A program made the translations under genes and the position numbers. The notes below the pieces were generated by a model, which saw nothing but the letters and a program-made list of their open reading frames with translations, was not told the origin of the DNA and did no database searches. From NCBI GenBank assembly GCA_030674155.1, contig CM060323.1:39056177-39120176 (forward strand): a DNA stretch of 64,000 bases. The letters run 5' to 3'. This document shows positions 1 to 11,910 of the stretch, in pieces (position 1 is the stretch's first letter; each line of letters begins with the position of its first letter). The DNA is from Stramonita haemastoma (Eukaryota > Mollusca > Gastropoda > Neogastropoda > Muricidae).

Positions 1-1034
1 GTTGTACATAAATATTTAATCTGGATCTGGAATTTCTACTGTTTCTCAAATCTTCAAGTTTACTCAAAATCTAATCGTAAATAGCTAAGCTACATCACAA
101 AATTGATTGCACCTCAATGAAAACTGTTCATAATAAATGGCCATTAGACAGCATTGTTCATAATTAGGCCTATCAAGAAGATCAGTAGATGGATATATCT
201 GTAGGCAAATTTAAGTATCACGAAAAAGAAATCAGTATAGAATGCACAGAAAGAAAATCACAGATATTTTTCAAATCAACACTTACCAAAAGTGTATGGC
301 AGGCTCAATGCACCTTATAGGTCAGGTAGGCTACCTGGTGTAAACCTGTCAGAGTGCACAATTGTCTGCAGTTATATGCAGGGCAAGAAGCAGAAGACCC
401 TCAATGAAGATACACAAGTTGATTGATAGACTGGCGTTGTAGTAAAGTCACGGTGGAAATTTCTGATTTCAGAACAGCAACACAAGCGCAACAAGATAAT
501 TGTAACCTATCTCATTAGGTTGCGAACTGCAAACTGTGGACCACCAACAAGGGGAGCATGAAGATACACAAACCCATCCTATGCCTTATATAGGGCATGG
601 GTCCATAAAAATCCACATGAGACACCTTCGCTTTCACACCAAAACAATTGCCCCTCCACTACAACCCCCCCCCCCCCCCCCCCCCCCCCTTATCATCACT
701 ACCACCCACCCACTTGACTGAGACTACAACAAAACCATAAAGTTTCTACTGACCTAGATCTAGATCTAGATTTGAGCTTTGGTTCTCTGCGACTCCATTT
801 CTGTGACCTGGATAGGCCTAGGCTGGAAGCCTGTCTGGCCAGTCCATGACTGATTGACCCAGTTTCCGATAATGTCAAGGGCGTAGTGCCTCCGTCATCC
901 TCTGTCCGTCTGCTCAACGACCCTTGAGCATGGGATTTGTCTGCTCTTGGGCATCTCCTAGCAGTGCACAGGGGTTCTGCAATATAGATCTGCTATCAAT
1001 GTTAGGCCTAGTGGCATTTGCCACAGCTGGCGTA
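1..1034. other. No gene seen; AT-rich flank with a poly-C run
   Basis: I see no exon with convincing codon structure here. A C run of about 25 bases lies near 665-689. The short open frames do not resemble known proteins. Confidence 0.5.
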
Positions 1035-1172
1035 AGAGTAGGCCATTGTGTGCCGGTGGGAACAGATGACAAGATTGACAAAACTGCACACACACACGGG
1101 AACTGGATGTAAAAAGAAAAGCACATGTGCTTATTCCATTATCCTCGATATAAGAGAATAAATAGATAAAGA
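1035..1172 (+). repeat. SINE family A, 3'-part copy
   Basis: The fragment begins at the motif TAGGCCATTGTGTGCCGGTG. It runs through a 'tgacaaaattgacaaaactgca' type stretch and ends at 'ttccattatcctcgatat' followed by an A/T-rich AATAAATA tail. The same order of motifs recurs about ten times in this window in both orientations, which is what defines the family. The tRNA-like head is missing here. Confidence 0.7.
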
Positions 1173-2901
1173 AAGAAAGAAATTCAGGGACTTGTTAAAG
1201 CTTGAAAGAAATTAAATACAGCACAAATTCAACAACAAACCAGGAACGGTACAAGTGAAATATCTAAACTGGTCGGGAGGATGGTAGCAGTAAGCAGGGG
1301 GGGGGGGGGGGGGGGGACTTGAACTTGGGCCCCGCAGTTCATTTTTGTTTGTTTTTTGTTGTTGTGTGGGTTGGTTTGTTTTGATGTTTTTTGTTGGTTC
1401 TTTAGGACGACAAGAAAGCAATGATCCCCAACTTCTTGATGTGTTCTCGATAGACGACTCAGGATTCATCTAATTCTTTGTTTGTTGTTGTTGTTTCTGC
1501 ACCACGATTTTCGATAGTGTTTCCCACCACTGTACTTTGTATTGAATGTATTGTAATCTCAGCCACGATTAGGGCTGAACCTGAACTTAGCCATCACATA
1601 CAGTATAAATAGTAATCGACCTACATCCCTGTTTGAAGGATAACCTCCATTCACCACCCCTGCAACTCCTGACTCAGTTCCAGCTCATTCTATTTTTGTC
1701 TCTCCATACCCATGCCAAATAAACAAGCAGAAAGCGTGGTTCAATTAAAGTGCAGACCCATCGACCTAGAACTAAACTGGCAACCTCAGACAAAAGCCTG
1801 TATTTACGTCTAACCGCCAAAAATCACTGTTTTTCATTCAGGGAGAAGATCCTTCGACCGAAGTCCAACGTCATGCCTTTCTTCGCCCTAAACCCACACC
1901 ACCAAAACTTTGATTGTGTGGAGGAGAAAGTCCAGAGGGGTACTCAAGTAGCGCCAAGATACTTTTGCACAGTAACTGATTTGTCTGAACCTAGATGCCT
2001 GTCAAAGAGTGTTTAAAGCTTGTTCCTCTGTAGGAAGGTATTGAAGCACTTGAGCGTTGCTATGATACCCGCTCCCATCCTGTTGTTTCCTCAGATCGTA
2101 ACAGACCAATCGGCTGTGCTCGATGATTTACTGGAGTAGGCTAACTGAACAGTGCCATTTTATTCACTGCTACCTTATCAATAATTAATTTTTAGGGGAG
2201 GAAATCAGGGCGAACCAACGCGGCTACAGTTAACATCTGCGTTAGTCAGTAGTTTGTCCCAGATTAACAAAACTGCATAAACACGGGGACTGGATGTAAA
2301 AACAACAACATAGGAATGCTTATTCCTTATCTTCGATATGAAAGAATGAATAAATAAATTCAATAAAATAAAAAAAAATATATATATATGCAGGCTAATC
2401 GTGATGCCAGACGTCAGAAACTAACTCTGCTTGCTTCCTGCAAGTGCCTGTACATGGGTTATGGCCACCGCTCAGATGATTTATTATTATTCACACATTG
2501 ATTGAGTAATTGAAGCTGATCTAGATTTTGGCGTGTTTCCTGTAATCATTCTCTTTCGATGCCCTTCAGGGATGGTTGACATCAGTCAGATTCTTTTAAA
2601 CTTTCAGTTTCTGCACTGATTTCCATGTAAGGAACTCCCCCCCCCCCCCCCCCCCCCCCCCCTTAAGTGAGAGTGATGTCTCAGTCCAAGCATTTAACAA
2701 GTTGGGCAGAAGTTCTGTAATTTTTGCCAGCCAAACTATTGAAGTTGGCTATGTTGTTTAAAATTACTTAACTGTTTAGGATCGATTAAATTTTTTTAAA
2801 TTCTTTAACCAATCACATACGTATGTGTCATCACTTATCTTTCGAATTGTGACTGAAACAAACTAATCTTCAATGCTTTTTAAACTGTGGGAACCCGTAA
2901 G

Positions 2902-2903
<2 letters not shown>
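1173..2903. other. Intergenic, with one SINE A fragment and poly-C/G runs
   Basis: There is no supportable gene. A SINE A 3' fragment lies at about 2264-2370. Homopolymer runs of G (1298-1317) and C (2638-2662) are present. Confidence 0.5.
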
Positions 2904-3179
<276 letters not shown>

Positions 3180-3754
3180 ATGTACAGAAAGGTGTTGTAA
3201 AACTCGAAACTATTTCAGTATAACCTATAAACTTATATAACACCCATTAAAGTACTTTCTGAGTTTAGACACCCACTTCACAATTCAACGACAAAATCAT
3301 CAAAAACATCTACAACTGATCTCGAACCGGTAGATTTAGTAGCAGGTACACAATAATTATGAGGATAGCCATTCAGTTAGTATATTCACTCTTTTTAACA
3401 ATCAGTGTTTCAATGGCCACTTTTCCAAAATGTCCCCGTAGCCCGAACTATTTGGATTCATTTTGAGATTAGAGTACCTATAAAATTCCCATGGGATTAC
3501 CTATGATTACAGTGACTTGCAAGTATGAATTGCGCGAGGGTAAAAGGACAGGCAGTAGAGACTGAGACGCTGGGGGAGAGGGGAGCTGCTAGCTGACTTA
3601 GATTTTTTTCCCCCCCGTTTAATTGTGCGCGAAGTTGCTTTTCTGCTTTTTTTTTTTTTTTTTTAATAGAGTTTTTCTGTACTTGCCAACTAGCCTAGTT
3701 AAGTGTTCGATTTGTTGTTTTTGTTTTTGTGACTTTTAAGCATGGGTGCGTGTG

Positions 3755-3902
3755 TGCACACAGACAGACAGACAGACAGACAGACACACACACACACACA
3801 CATGCACGCACGCTCGCATGTGCGCAAGCACACATACATGCACGCACGCGCGCGCGCGCGCGCGCCACACACACACACACACACACAACACACACACAAC
3901 AC
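3755..3902. repeat. (CAGA)n-(CA)n-(CG)n microsatellite
   Basis: Tandem CAGA, CA and CGCG blocks run directly into a SINE A copy. Confidence 0.9.
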
Positions 3903-4085
3903 ACGTGCGAACGCACGCAGAACATCTTGTGTACACATTAAAACCCGCTCCGCTTTTCGGAACAGTAGGCCATTGTGTGCTGGTGGGAACAGATGATAAA
4001 ATGAACAAAACTGCATACACACGGAGACTAAAATTTAATGTAAAAAAGCACGTGAGTGCTTATTCCATTATCCTCGAAATAAAAG

Positions 4086-4090
<5 letters not shown>
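3903..4090 (+). repeat. SINE family A, partial copy
   Basis: This copy carries more of the body than the one near 1.1 kb. It starts at 'gcgaacgcacgcagaacatc', continues through the TAGGCCATTGTGTGC motif and ends at 'ttccattatcctcgaaat'. Its tail is replaced by an (AC)n tract. Confidence 0.75.
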
Positions 4091-4138
<48 letters not shown>

Positions 4139-4152
4139 GCGCGCGCGCGCGC

Positions 4153-4214
<62 letters not shown>

Positions 4215-4227
4215 GGCAGTAGTAACA

Positions 4228-4292
<65 letters not shown>

Positions 4293-4325
4293 AGAGAGAG
4301 ATGGAGAGAGAGAGGTGGGGGGTGG
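4086..4325. repeat. (AC)n-(GC)n-(AC)n-(AG)n microsatellite
   Basis: This is a long compound tract with alternating purine/pyrimidine CG and CA blocks followed by a pure-purine AG block. Confidence 0.95.
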
Positions 4326-4663
4326 GGGGAGGACGAATGAATGAATGAATGACCTTCAGTATGGAAGGGTAATGATTTTAGGCCAAGCCTCCCCTGGCAA
4401 TTTGTTCTTGTAAACATACTAGCACGCAACCCCCCCCCCCCCCCCAACAAACCATAGGAAAAAAAGGGGGGGGGGGGGGGGGGGGGAAGGGGCAAACAAA
4501 GAAAAAACCCAAACCAAACCGAACTAAACCAACCAAACGAACAAAGTCCAGCACACCATACTAAACACCAAGACCAATAAATAACAGCGCTTTGCTAAAA
4601 CTGTAAATTGTTATTGATTGCTTGTGTGTTGTATAGGTCGAATGCAAGCCCTTTGATTTGTTT

Positions 4664-4693
4664 TTACAAGATATGGCGCTATATAAATTCCAT

Positions 4694-4758
<65 letters not shown>

Positions 4759-4832
4759 GTTGTTGTTGTTGTTGTTGTTATTATTATATTATTATTATTA
4801 TTATATTATTGTTGTTGTTGTTGTTATTATTG
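4664..4832 (+). repeat. Repeat tail with (ATT)n and (GTT)n
   Basis: A 'ggcgctatataaat' style end is followed by a long ATT tract and GTT interruptions. This layout is typical of the 3' end of a retroelement with a microsatellite tail. Confidence 0.6.
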
Positions 4833-4929
4833 ACACTAACATCAATGAAGTCTTTAAGACAAAGTCTACCTTAATGGTCGTACACGCAAAATCTCCCCGA
4901 GGAACACAAAACAAAACAACCCCAACATT

Positions 4930-5160
4930 TACAAAACTGCATACACACGGGTTCTGTATGTAAAAAAAAAAAAAAAAGCACATGAGTACTCATTCCATTA
5001 TCCTCGATATAAAAGAACAACTGAAAAAATTAAAAAAATAATAAGCACACACCCACGCATGTACGCACGCGACTCGCTCGCACGCACGCACGCTCGCTCG
5101 CACGCACGCACCACCACGCACACCACACACACACACACAACACACACACACACACAGAAG
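4930..5160 (+). repeat. SINE A 3' fragment followed by a CA-rich tract
   Basis: The fragment includes the motifs 'ctgcatacacacgggt' and 'ttccattatcctcgatat'. It is followed by CACG/CACT and CA repeats to about 5155. Confidence 0.65.
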
Positions 5161-5179
5161 GGGGGGGGGGGGGGGGGGG

Positions 5180-5545
5180 GGCGGGAAAGTCTGGTTGGTA
5201 AGAGCGTTTTGCATTGCACAGGTGATCTGGTAAACTGGGTTCAAATCCCATTCAAGGAGATATTTTCTCATGGAGTTAGCATCAGTGCCGACTGCACTCC
5301 CCTTAAAAGTCCTTCAGATGAGACTATAAACCATTGTCTCGCGTGCGAACGCACGTAGAACATCTTGCACACACGTTAAAACCTGTTTCGCTTTTCGGAA
5401 AAGTAGGCCATTGTGTGCCAGTAGGAACGGATGACAAAGTTTACAAAATGCATACACACCGGGATTGGTTGTAACCCCCCCCCCCCCCCCCCCATTAGAA
5501 TGCTTATTTCATTATCATCGAAATAATAGAATAAATAAATAAAAC
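5180..5545 (+). repeat. SINE family A, near full length with tRNA-like head
   Basis: The head contains an A-box-like 'tggttggtaagagc' and a B-box-like GGTTCAAATCC about 35 bases later, the arrangement of an internal RNA polymerase III promoter. The body then passes through 'ccttcagatgagactata', the TAGGCCATTGTGTGCC motif and a poly-C run. It ends at 'cattatcatcgaaat' with an AATAAATAAATAAA tail. This is the most complete copy and explains the other fragments. Confidence 0.75.
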
Positions 5546-5579
5546 ACATATTTTAAAACTTTTTTTTTTTTACATTATA

Positions 5580-5608
5580 AACATGCACGCACGCACGCAC
5601 GCACGCAC

Positions 5609-5648
<40 letters not shown>

Positions 5649-5691
5649 AGGCACACACACACACAGACACACACACAGACACACAGACACA

Positions 5692-5742
<51 letters not shown>
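5580..5742. repeat. (GCAC)n-(AC)n microsatellite
   Basis: GCAC repeats run into a long AC tract with AGACAC interruptions. Confidence 0.95.
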
Positions 5743-5745
<3 letters not shown>

Positions 5746-6084
5746 ATTTATTTGATTTGATTTGAATTGAATAAATTTTATTTAAAGAAGGTCATGGCAT
5801 AAACAAACATGCTTTTTTACAACCAGCCCACTGGGCATAAAAGAACACATATAACCAACAGAAAAAAACAACCCTCTCAACCAAACAACAAACAATTTCT
5901 TTTTCAAAGGCCTCTCCACGTCGTTGGAATGGTCCATTACAAAGGCCGTAACTAGACAGTAGATTACAGGCCTACAGCCCCTAACCACCCTGGGGACTCC
6001 AACTCAACCGATTTTTCCTCAAAAATGGTTATAAACACAACACCTGTGTGCATCATTTAAAAAGAAATGTCGTCGACATCGACT

Positions 6085-6200
6085 TCTACTGGCACACAAT
6101 GGCCTGCTCTTCGAAAGGCGGAACGGGTTTTTAAAGTGCACAAGATTGTTTTTAAAGTGCACAAGATGTTCTGTGAGCGTTCGCCCACGGGGCTCTCCAG
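6085..6200 (-). repeat. SINE family A, fragment
   Basis: This is the reverse complement of the family motifs, including 'tggcacacaatggcctgctc' in plus orientation. The internal stretch 'tttttaaagtgcacaagat' occurs twice in tandem. Confidence 0.6.
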
Positions 6201-6359
6201 TTTATTACATAAGCCTAGCAAATACTGTGGAGGCCAGAACAGACCCAGTAAGTGCTGTCATTTACTCGCCGGCAAGTGTGTGTGTGCGTGTGTTTCTGAA
6301 TAAAGAGGAGTGCTGTGCCATCCTGTAGCATTTCATTTCAATAATTATTCTTGTTTCAA

Positions 6360-6501
6360 TGAGAAACCGAAACAAGGCTAGGGCCTAGTACGCATGCGCG
6401 TTAATTATACAGGAAATGCTTGTGGGATCGCACGAAAAGTTTGGCGAGGGTTCTGCGACAAAATGTGAAAAAGTACAGTTCGTTTGAAATGAATCATGAA
6501 G
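6360..6501 (+). promoter_or_regulatory. Candidate first (non-coding) exon and promoter of the MYT1-like gene
   Basis: This short stretch has more CpG than its surroundings (for example 'acgcatgcgcg') and ends in a strong donor, AAG|GTGAGT, at 6501/6502. Two ATGs near the donor reach a stop soon after joining the exon at 11810, so any use of them would give only small upstream ORFs. The assignment as exon 1 rests on the donor and on the absence of another candidate upstream of 11.8 kb. Confidence 0.35.
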
Positions 6502-7311
6502 GTGAGTGAGAACCAGTTTTTGTGCAAAGCTACCACATAAGTAAGCGATCAACTATTTATTGATTGTAATGTTGTGCTTGCAGATCTTAAGAAGTCACTG
6601 CACATGGGTAAGATCGGGACACAACAGTAGTACATACGCGCCTTGTGTACATTCGCGATATACCTGTAAAAAGATAACAGTAATGGACGACGACTGTCAT
6701 ACACATTTGATATGAAAACTGTGTCAGAAGGATTAGTCTAACTCATTAATCAGATATATATGAAGACTTTAGAGTAATTTCAGAATAATTACGAAGTTGT
6801 CACCGACGATCGGCGCTTGACGTCAAAAAGACCAGAAGTAGGGACGATCGAGTTAACGATCGAGTTGACGAAGCCATGTTAAAGTGTTTTTGTATTTTTT
6901 CTGGTCCGACTCAGTGACTGATCGGGAATGGGAGGCTTTGAATTTAGTAACCCAGTTTACTTTATATCAACTTCTAATCTTGGTTAAAATGATTTGAAAG
7001 AGGGATGAACACGAAGCTGAAGGATGTATTAAGTAGCCTATTTTGGGGCTTTCAGTCAATCTTGTGCTGGTCACATGGTCCACTGTCTCGTACTTCTTTC
7101 CAGCGGGAAAGGAAGGGATCGTACACCGAAGGTTACGCGTGTATTCGTTGAAGTGGGACGAGAGACTCAATCCTTGGAATCTATGCTGATTGTTGTGTTT
7201 GGTGTAGGAAGGTAAGTTGCTAGTTTTGGCTTTCAGGTGCAGATCTGACAGAATCATATGTGATCACAATAAATCATCTTGGCACAGTTAAAAAACCCTT
7301 AGGCTTTTTGA

Positions 7312-7443
7312 AAGAGTTCGCCATTTTGTGGGCCTGTGGGAACCAATGACAAAATTTACAAAACTACATTCTCATGGGGGCTGGATGTAAAAAAGCACAG
7401 GATTACTTATTCCATTATCCTTGAAACAAAAGAATAAATAAAT
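7312..7443 (+). repeat. SINE family A, 3'-part copy
   Basis: The copy contains 'gttcgccattttgtgggcctg', 'tacaaaactacattctcatg' and 'ttccattatccttgaaac', followed by an AATAAATA-type tail. Confidence 0.7.
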
Positions 7444-7869
7444 TATAGAATAGACAAATAAATCAGGGGAGCACATCAATATTAGGCCGCCGTGGGGCCA
7501 CCAGCCAGAGGGGCCCTGCACTTCTGCTGAGTCACTTTGGTGGTGTTAAGAGGTGCCTGTTCTGATCTAACATACGCAGGACACCACCTACTAAGCTCCC
7601 TACTAACGACAGCATTAGCTCCGTCGCGAAGCCAGACTGAGTCATCCACCCACCTGAACCTCCAACCCCAAAGACTGACACAAACTCACCACAGGCACAG
7701 TTCATAAGCGTATGGGAAAACTGAATCTGAGGTCACCATGAGACCAGAGCAAGGGAGCCACAGAATCAGGCAATTTTTATTATTGCATGATGATCAGTGG
7801 TGATGGGGATGATGTAATGATGCTGCTGTGGAAGTGCATCCGCTTTGAGACTACTTGACAGGGTTGTAC

Positions 7870-8150
7870 TCGATGCTTACTGTCATAATATATCCCGGCG
7901 TCAACCGAGCCCGAGAGATACAGACACCTGCAGTGTTGGTCAGGTAATTAGAGCAACACTCTCAAATTTGCATCTGTAAAGTGGATGAAGCTTGACTCTG
8001 TGGTCCCAGTCTCCCCACTGAGCCCACAGCACACTCACTCTGGGTAGGAGCCGGCCGGAGTCTGAAAAATCTCTGTGACTCGATGGGACTCGAACCCGCG
8101 ACCTTCCAGTCCGAAATCCAAGGCACTAACCACTGTGCCAAGGTGGCTGG
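7870..8150 (-). repeat. tRNA-headed SINE-like repeat (family B)
   Basis: Read on the minus strand from 8150, the sequence has an A-box-like 'tggcacagtggttagtgcc' and then GGTTCGAGTCC about 30 bases later. This is a tRNA-like head. The body continues toward lower coordinates. The 5' limit of the repeat is uncertain and it may extend to about 7455. Confidence 0.55.
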
Positions 8151-8765
8151 TATAAATCAGGGAACTTTGGACAGACCCACACATTGTGATCAGTACATAG
8201 GTAGTATTGTTTTTTAAAAAATATTTTTAAAAATCTCTTTGAAATGAATTGGCTTTAACCCTTTCACCACCAGCTGATCTGTAATGTTCACAGCAGATCA
8301 ACTTAGGCGCCTGCAGATTTTGCATCTCTATATCAGTATATGACTATAGACTACATATGTAAATTACACAAGATGACCTATTTCAAATTTAATGCCATGC
8401 AAACAAAAATGGCGTGTAATTGTAAAAATAGTGGTGGGGTCCCATGTGGGGGTGGGTCCCTTGTCAAGTGAATGATAGATCTAATCATCTATGGTCTTTC
8501 CTAGTTCTCCCAAAACAGAGCAGTGGGTCAAAGGGTATTCAACCCAGATCTTGATCTCCTCACATTAATGTAACATAATGCTCATTCAGGGTGTCGCAAT
8601 TATGTCACTTCTGACTTTGGCGGTGTAAGAATAGATAGAACTTTATATTAAATTATAAATGACATTTTAAAAGCAAAATGATTTGAAAAACAGGTATCGC
8701 TTTCAAATTACGTTAGATCTCTGTGTTTGTCGCACAGCTTTACTATACGTGTGACTATGTCTTCC

Positions 8766-9147
8766 TCAGACATCTGACTCGGGCTTCTTTGTTGGTCGGT
8801 GCTTGCTGAAGATATTGTTGGGTGTTTCAGTCTTAGCAATGTTGAAGCCGTTGATCAAGGTATCTTCTTTGATGTCCTGGTTGTCAAGAACGAGGGGTAG
8901 GGCAAATTTGTCTCCTATCATTACTTGGAAGTTTTTTTTCCATTTGTTTGGGTTCTTGAGTTCTTCAGGACTGAACTCGATCATTATGTTGCCCTGCTTT
9001 AAATTTTTTATTATTTTTTTATACTTTTCCTCGCGAAGTCTGAAACTGAAAGTCATCATCACAAGCTCATGGTCACTTCCGATGTTGGTTCCTGGAAAGT
9101 TCCTGGTCTTTGCAATATCAACAATTGTTTGGAACAGTCAGCATTAG
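8766..9147 (-). mobile_element. Non-LTR retrotransposon fragment, endonuclease C-terminus and linker (inverted)
   Basis: On the minus strand the peptide includes IGSDHELVMMTF, which carries the SDH motif near the end of APE-type endonucleases. It is followed by a linker with FNIAKTE and KHRPTKKP, matching the linker of endonuclease-reverse transcriptase elements of the RTE/jockey kind. The fragment has no complete domain and is therefore a dead copy. It sits back to back with a reverse transcriptase fragment of the same kind of element on the plus strand. Confidence 0.7.
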
Positions 9148-9164
9148 GGGCAGGATAATTACAA

Positions 9165-9662
9165 ACTTGAATTTAGCCAACAACAATGATGACCTAGCTG
9201 GAAAAGAGCTGAGCTGATTAGCTTGGTAAATTTATCTTCTCTGTGAAGCCTCTTGCCAGCATTCATATCAGTGCAGAGAAAACTCAGTTGATGACAAATA
9301 GTGCCAGTCATGCCCAATGGCATCGGCATTGACATTATCATAGACAAGAAAAACTGAGACCATCCATAGCTTTAATTTAAATTATATTTGGGAGCTATAG
9401 AGTATAGTATCGGAAGAATGATCTAAACCTGAAATTCTCTCCAGGATAGCCCAGACCACAGCTGCAATGACCAAACTAAAAGTCCTCTGGAATGTTAAGA
9501 ATATCATTGTCAGCTTCAAGATCAGACTGATGCGTTCCTTGGTCATTTCCATATGCATGTGAAATGTGGACCATAACATTGCAGCAGACAAAAAAAGGAT
9601 ACAGGCGATGGAGATGAGATATATATGCTTTTGCAAACTCCTTGGTATCTCATACAGATCTT
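9165..9662 (+). mobile_element. Non-LTR retrotransposon fragment, reverse transcriptase C-terminal part
   Basis: Broken plus-strand frames carry ISAEKTQLMTNS and, further on, pieces resembling RIAQTTA, KIRLMRSLVIS and KLLGISYRS. These are typical of the thumb and 3' region of endonuclease-reverse transcriptase elements. Several stops and frameshifts interrupt it, so it is inactive. Together with the inverted endonuclease piece at 8766-9147 it forms a 5'-inverted insertion. Confidence 0.7.
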
Positions 9663-9963
9663 GTAACATAACTGCAGTTGGACAAAATGGATAGAACTAG
9701 CCCATTTTTGTTGACACTAGTTAGGATAGTATTTTAACCAGTTACTTGTTCCAAACGTTATGACAGGATACTCCTTTGGGCAGTTTTATGTGATTGTCTT
9801 TTTATTTTTTTATTTTTTTATTTTTTAATTTTATGGGATTGTCATATTCATTGTGATAACTGATATCTGAAGAGTTCTTAACTATTATGTTGTGATAAAA
9901 ACTGATAATATATATCTGAAGTCTTCTTAACTATGAAATCTTTAACTCTTTATACATATAATA

Positions 9964-10911
9964 CAGGGTTTGCGATAACCGGTAATTGTCGGTATTTTAC
10001 TGATTGTAAACAGGGAATACCGGAAATTTTCGAAGCAGCCGGTACCGCATACCGATTCTGTTTGCCTGTGACCGATTAGATTTCCGTCTCAAAAAAAAAA
10101 GTCTGAAGTGACGTTTTCTGACAGTCTGTCATGCGCCTGTACTGTACTTAGGCACCTACCCCTTCCTACCCCTTCCGACGAACATCTTTGGCGCCAGCCT
10201 CATTAATTAGCCTAGCACGCAGAACAGCAAGCTTTACTGTGAAAGAATAGAGCTTTGCGCTCTTCTCGGCATGACAGTGACTTCCATTCACAATGAGTAA
10301 ATGGGGCCTAGATTTATTTATTCTTTATTCTTTCGATCTTTTATAGCGAGGATAATGGAATAAGCACTCCTGTGCTTTTTACATTTAGTCCCCGTGTGTA
10401 TGCAGTTTTGTAAATGTCATCTGTTCCCACACGATGGCCTGCTCTTACGAAAAGCGAAAAGCGGAGGGTCTATGACTATGAATTTGCGCGTTGCTTTGAG
10501 AGAGAAGAGTCGGAAACTAAATCTAAAGCGAACAAACGATGTAGATGAGCGCTAAGCATAGAAACAAGAAAGAAGAATATAAGTCACAATGATGCCATGC
10601 AAAACAACAGACTGACACAGACAGTGACACAGGCCCTAGAAAAAAAAACCTATTTCCTGCGTGGCCTCGTGCCCAAGAAGCGGGTGGCAGCAGCGCGGCA
10701 GTCAAAGTCTGAGAGATTTGTGTTCAATTTAGATTTAGTTTTGCTGCCGAACAATCCCCCCCTCCCCCACCCCCTCACTGAATAGTTTCGTTTTGTTCAC
10801 AGTAGGTACCGGATTTTATTTTCTGGGGACTGATTTTGGGGGAGCTGGTCAAGATATCTCTGAAATGGCAACTCCCAGTACCGGTATTAAAAAATCCTAG
10901 CGCGAACCCTG
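9964..10911. mobile_element. TIR element, CAGGGTTYGCG family, copy 1
   Basis: The left end CAGGGTTTGCGATAACC and the right end GCGCGAACCCTG are inverted repeats. The 5-base sequence taata flanks both sides, consistent with a target duplication. The interior matches the copy at 26490-27040, apart from an inserted SINE A and surrounding differences. No transposase is visible, so it is non-autonomous. The CAGGG terminus suggests the hAT superfamily, but that is inference. Confidence 0.75.
10313..10470 (-). repeat. SINE family A nested in the TIR element
   Basis: In plus orientation the copy starts with an AT-rich tail complement, then 'gaggataatggaataagcac', and ends near 'acgaaaagcgaaaagcgga'. 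The sister TIR element at 26.5 kb lacks it, so it inserted after that family spread. Confidence 0.7.
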
Positions 10912-11809
10912 TAATATAAATATATACTATCAGTATCACTCATGATATATAGCTATGCCTATAGTGTACAGGTCTGACGCTTATTACTGACACTGTTGGT
11001 TACTAAGAATATAGTAACTTAGTAAGATGCGCTTTTGCCTATGTTGACTTAAAATAATTTGTTGTGCATAAGTCAAAGGGTTCTTGTATGTGAAACTAAA
11101 AGGGTATGTACAGTTGTAACTTGTATTCTAGAATCACCTAACACTAAGGGTACAAATGTAGCATTAGACTAGGTGTAAACGCCTTTGTTTTATTACTATA
11201 CCTAGAGAGTGAATGACACTGAGTTTGTTATTTTGCGCAATTATGTGGCTTAATCAGTTAATGATAGTTGATTTTGACATTGTACTGATTTCACAGTGAA
11301 ATATATCTGTTGTGCAGACACATTTGCCCATTCCATTTAGAAATATGGCTATCTGGGATATGAAGACTCAAAATAGGAATTTTCTATTTATAACCCTTTT
11401 TTTATCTGTTCAAATTTGAAATATTGCTTTAAGAAAAGAAAAAATAAAGGAAAAGTCGTTCAATAATGGGGAGATAATGTCAAATTTTGCTTGAAATTGA
11501 CTACCTTATTTCCCCTAATATATAACATAAATTTCACACTTGTTTACATAATTAATGTGTTCTTAAAAAAATAATTTTCTTGTAACCTATATGCATGGCC
11601 AGTAAAAGGTGCATGGAAAAAAGCAGTCTGCCAGTATAGAATGAGTTAAAGTTTGTCACTGTGAATAATAAGGAGCTTTTATGTTTTTTCCCCCTGAAAT
11701 GCATTCAGGTATGATTTGAAATAATGAAAACAAGCCACTCTTCTAGGTCTAGACTTTCAGTGAAAAGACAAGATATGTAAACAAAACTTGTTTTTTTTCT
11801 CTCAAATAG

Positions 11810-11910
11810 GTTAGCAAGATCTTGGGATTCTAACAGCAGATTTGATACTTGGAGTTGATATTGATCAGTGATTGAACCAGAAGCAGATACCATGGGGCGA
11901 CGAAGGCAAG
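11810..11910 (+). CDS. MYT1-like gene, first coding exon
   Basis: The acceptor is 'ctctcaaatag' and the donor is AAG|GTAAGA. The ATG at 11892 sits in a good context (ataccATGG) and codes MGRRRQ before a phase-1 split. An in-frame join to 12551 gives G-Q-P-T-S-A-S-G, which supports this start. Confidence 0.7.

Noticed and set aside
6967..7257. A 96-codon minus-strand frame
   Set aside because: No recognisable family, no splice context and no codon bias; likely chance.
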